Positions 62,413 to 64,000 of a DNA stretch of 64,000 nt are shown piece after piece. The stretch is from Reclinomonas americana ATCC 50394 (lineage: Eukaryota; Jakobida; Jakobea; Jakobida), in contig PS015009.1 of the NCBI GenBank assembly GCA_048213135.1, positions 1,922,001 to 1,986,000 on the forward strand, given 5' to 3'. Numbering within the stretch: the stretch's first letter is position 1; each line of letters opens with the position of its first letter. The notes below the pieces were generated by a model. The model made no database searches and was not told where the DNA came from. It was given only the letters and a program-made list of their open reading frames with translations. A program made the position numbers and the translations under genes.

Positions 62413-64000
62413 ATGAAACAAAATTTGGAAGGAATATCTAAAAAATTCAAGCAATTTTTTATGACCAGCTGGGCGGTGGATAACCGTACGGCTGTATATA
62501 TCATCACCATTATTATCAGTATATACGGGCTAATGAAGTTTACCAGCATGCCCAAAGAACAGTATCCTGATATTGTGGTGCCCACCATCAGTATCACTAC
62601 CATTTATGCGGGTAACTCGCCAAAAGATATTGAGAACCTAGTAACACAACCGATCGAGAAAGAACTGAAAGGTATCAGTGGCGCCAAGGTGAAAAAGATC
62701 AACAGTATTTCCCAGCAGGACTATAGCCTGATCATCGTGGAATTTGATACGGATGTAAAAACAGACCTGGCCAAACTGAAGGTCACCGACGCGATAGACC
62801 GGGCCAAAAGTGATCTGCCGAATGATCTTACATCTGAACCCGTGGCCCAGGAATTCGCCTTCAGTGAAATGCCCATCATGTTTGTGAACGTGAGCGGCAA
62901 TTACGATGGTTTGAAATTGAAAATGTATGCTGAGGACCTGCAGGATGAATTCGAAAATCTTCCCGAGATCAACCGTGCTGACATTATCGGCGCTCCGGAA
63001 AGGGAAATACAGATCAATGCCGATCCGTATAAAATGCAGGCGGCCAGGATCACCTTTAACGATATTGAAGGTGCAGTAAGCAGGGAAAACCATGATATTA
63101 CGAGCGGACAGATAGATGTGGGTACACAGGAACGTACCATGAAAGTAAAAGGCCAGTTCGTTGACGCCACGAGTATGAGGGATATTATTGTGCGCAGCAG
63201 TGCGCAGGGCGGCTGGGCCTATCTCCGCGATATCGCTGAAGTAAAAGATACCGTAAAAGAAAAAGACAGTTATGCCCGTTTGAACGGCCAGAATGTGGTA
63301 ACCATCAATATCGTAAAGCGTGCTGGTGAGAACCTGATCAACGCGGCAACAAAAGTGAAGGAAATCGTTGCCAATATGAAGAAAAAAGGCGATCTGCCGG
63401 GCAACCTCGATGTAGTGATCACCGGTGACCAGAGTAAAGCCACAGCCACCTCATTCAATGAACTGGTGAATACGATCATTATCGGGTTTGTACTGGTATT
63501 GGTGGTACTGATGTTCTTTATGGGTGTAACCAATGCCTTCTTTGTGGCGTTGAGTGTGCCGCTGAGTGTGTTTGTCTCCTTCCTGGGGCTGCCGATAGCG
63601 GATATGATCATTGGAACAACAGTAACCCTCAACTTTATCGTACTATTCGCATTGCTTTTCGGTTTGGGTATTATTGTGGATGACGCGATTGTGGTAATTG
63701 AGAACACCCACCGGATATACCATAATGGTAAAGTGCCGATCGTCCGAAGCGCTAAAGAAGCGGCAGGCGAGGTTTTCATCCCGGTGCTGGCAGGTACGGC
63801 CACTACACTTGCGCCATTTTTCCCATTACTGTTCTGGAAAGGGATCATCGGTAAATTCATGATCTACCTGCCTACCATGCTCATATTGACGCTGGCGGCA
63901 TCACTGATCGTAGCCTTCTTCTTCAACCCGGTATTCGCGGTAAGCTTTATGCGCCCCGAAGGGAAAGAGTACGAGGAACCTAAAAAATTACTCTTCAGAA
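62413..64000 (+). CDS. RND efflux transporter, 3' partial
   Basis: The frame is open from the ATG at 62413 to the window end (529 codons). TM1 (RTAVYIITIIISIYGLMKF), the porter loop (PKEQYPDIVVPTISITTIY) and the TM4 proton-relay pair in GLGIIVDDAIVVIENTHRIY identify an AcrB-family pump of the HAE1/heavy-RND type. The second half, including the C-terminal membrane domain, lies outside. It completes the tetR-tolC-MFP-RND operon. Substrate is unknown. Confidence 0.95.
   Translation, partial: MKQNLEGISKKFKQFFMTSWAVDNRTAVYIITIIISIYGLMKFTSMPKEQYPDIVVPTISITTIYAGNSPKDIENLVTQPIEKELKGISGAKVKKINSISQQDYSLIIVEFDTDVKTDLAKLKVTDAIDRAKSDLPNDLTSEPVAQEFAFSEMPIMFVNVSGNYDGLKLKMYAEDLQDEFENLPEINRADIIGAPEREIQINADPYKMQAARITFNDIEGAVSRENHDITSGQIDVGTQERTMKVKGQFVDATSMRDIIVRSSAQGGWAYLRDIAEVKDTVKEKDSYARLNGQNVVTINIVKRAGENLINAATKVKEIVANMKKKGDLPGNLDVVITGDQSKATATSFNELVNTIIIGFVLVLVVLMFFMGVTNAFFVALSVPLSVFVSFLGLPIADMIIGTTVTLNFIVLFALLFGLGIIVDDAIVVIENTHRIYHNGKVPIVRSAKEAAGEVFIPVLAGTATTLAPFFPLLFWKGIIGKFMIYLPTMLILTLAASLIVAFFFNPVFAVSFMRPEGKEYEEPKKLLFR

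Overview
This 64-kb window is chromosomal DNA of a Bacteroidota bacterium, most likely class Chitinophagia, family Chitinophagaceae. The basis is a SusC/SusD pair with a DUF1735 lipoprotein, proteins ending in type IX secretion (T9SS) sorting domains, a DUF6089-type barrel, Bacteroidota promoter boxes (TAnnTTTG, twice with a TTTG about 20 bases upstream) and a general lack of strong Shine-Dalgarno sequences. I saw no rRNA, insertion sequence, prophage or CRISPR array, and all complete genes look intact. Both ends are cut: a SusC gene at the left edge and an RND efflux pump at the right edge.

Layout. 1-4.7 kb: SusC-SusD-DUF1735 glycan-uptake genes. 4.8-15.7 kb: an outer-membrane barrel, then two loci that each pair a long repetitive surface protein with a T9SS-sorted protein (5.9-9.1 kb on plus, 12.0-15.7 kb on minus), separated by a trans-sulfuration-family PLP enzyme and an amino-acid permease. 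15.8-18.4 kb: a TPR histidine kinase and its LuxR-type regulator. 18.6-22.3 kb: a probable copper cluster built around an MbnP/MbnH-like pair (lipoprotein plus di-haem enzyme), with a Cys-rich membrane-anchored protein, an unannotated 47-residue membrane peptide, a CxxCxC outer-membrane protein and a YHS metal-binding lipoprotein. 22.4-25.6 kb: a cobalamin riboswitch followed by a BtuB-like receptor, a Cys-rich CWC protein and a PP-loop (diphthine-ammonia-ligase-like) ATPase. 25.7-31.7 kb: MarC, tRNA-Arg(CCG), a repeat-containing secreted protein, a hybrid kinase, a LytTR regulator and small proteins. 31.8-37.7 kb: two short-chain dehydrogenases, an AraC regulator, a methyltransferase, a probable zinc metalloprotease fused to a LecA-like domain, and an AlkA-type glycosylase. 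37.9-44.8 kb: TetR plus a complete RND efflux system. 45.1-50.9 kb: a nine-PAS histidine kinase with two response regulators. 51.1-58.9 kb: acyl-CoA synthetase, 2TM protein, TPR protein, DUF1015, serC, a zinc phospholipase C/S1-P1-like protein and DUF502. 59.1-64.0 kb: a second TetR-led RND efflux operon.

Regulation can be read from the DNA in several places. Matching palindromes lie next to both the first TetR gene and the pump genes it probably represses. A 10-bp-arm inverted repeat brackets the promoter of the second TetR operon. A cobalamin riboswitch starts at the predicted transcription start. Several TAnnTTTG boxes lie only 5-16 bases from the start codon, which implies very short or absent leaders. 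The strongest candidates for new biology are the extended MbnP/MbnH cluster, the B12-riboswitch operon with its two non-transport genes, the metalloprotease-lectin fusion and the paired fibre/T9SS loci. All functional names rest on reading motifs by eye; no database search was run.
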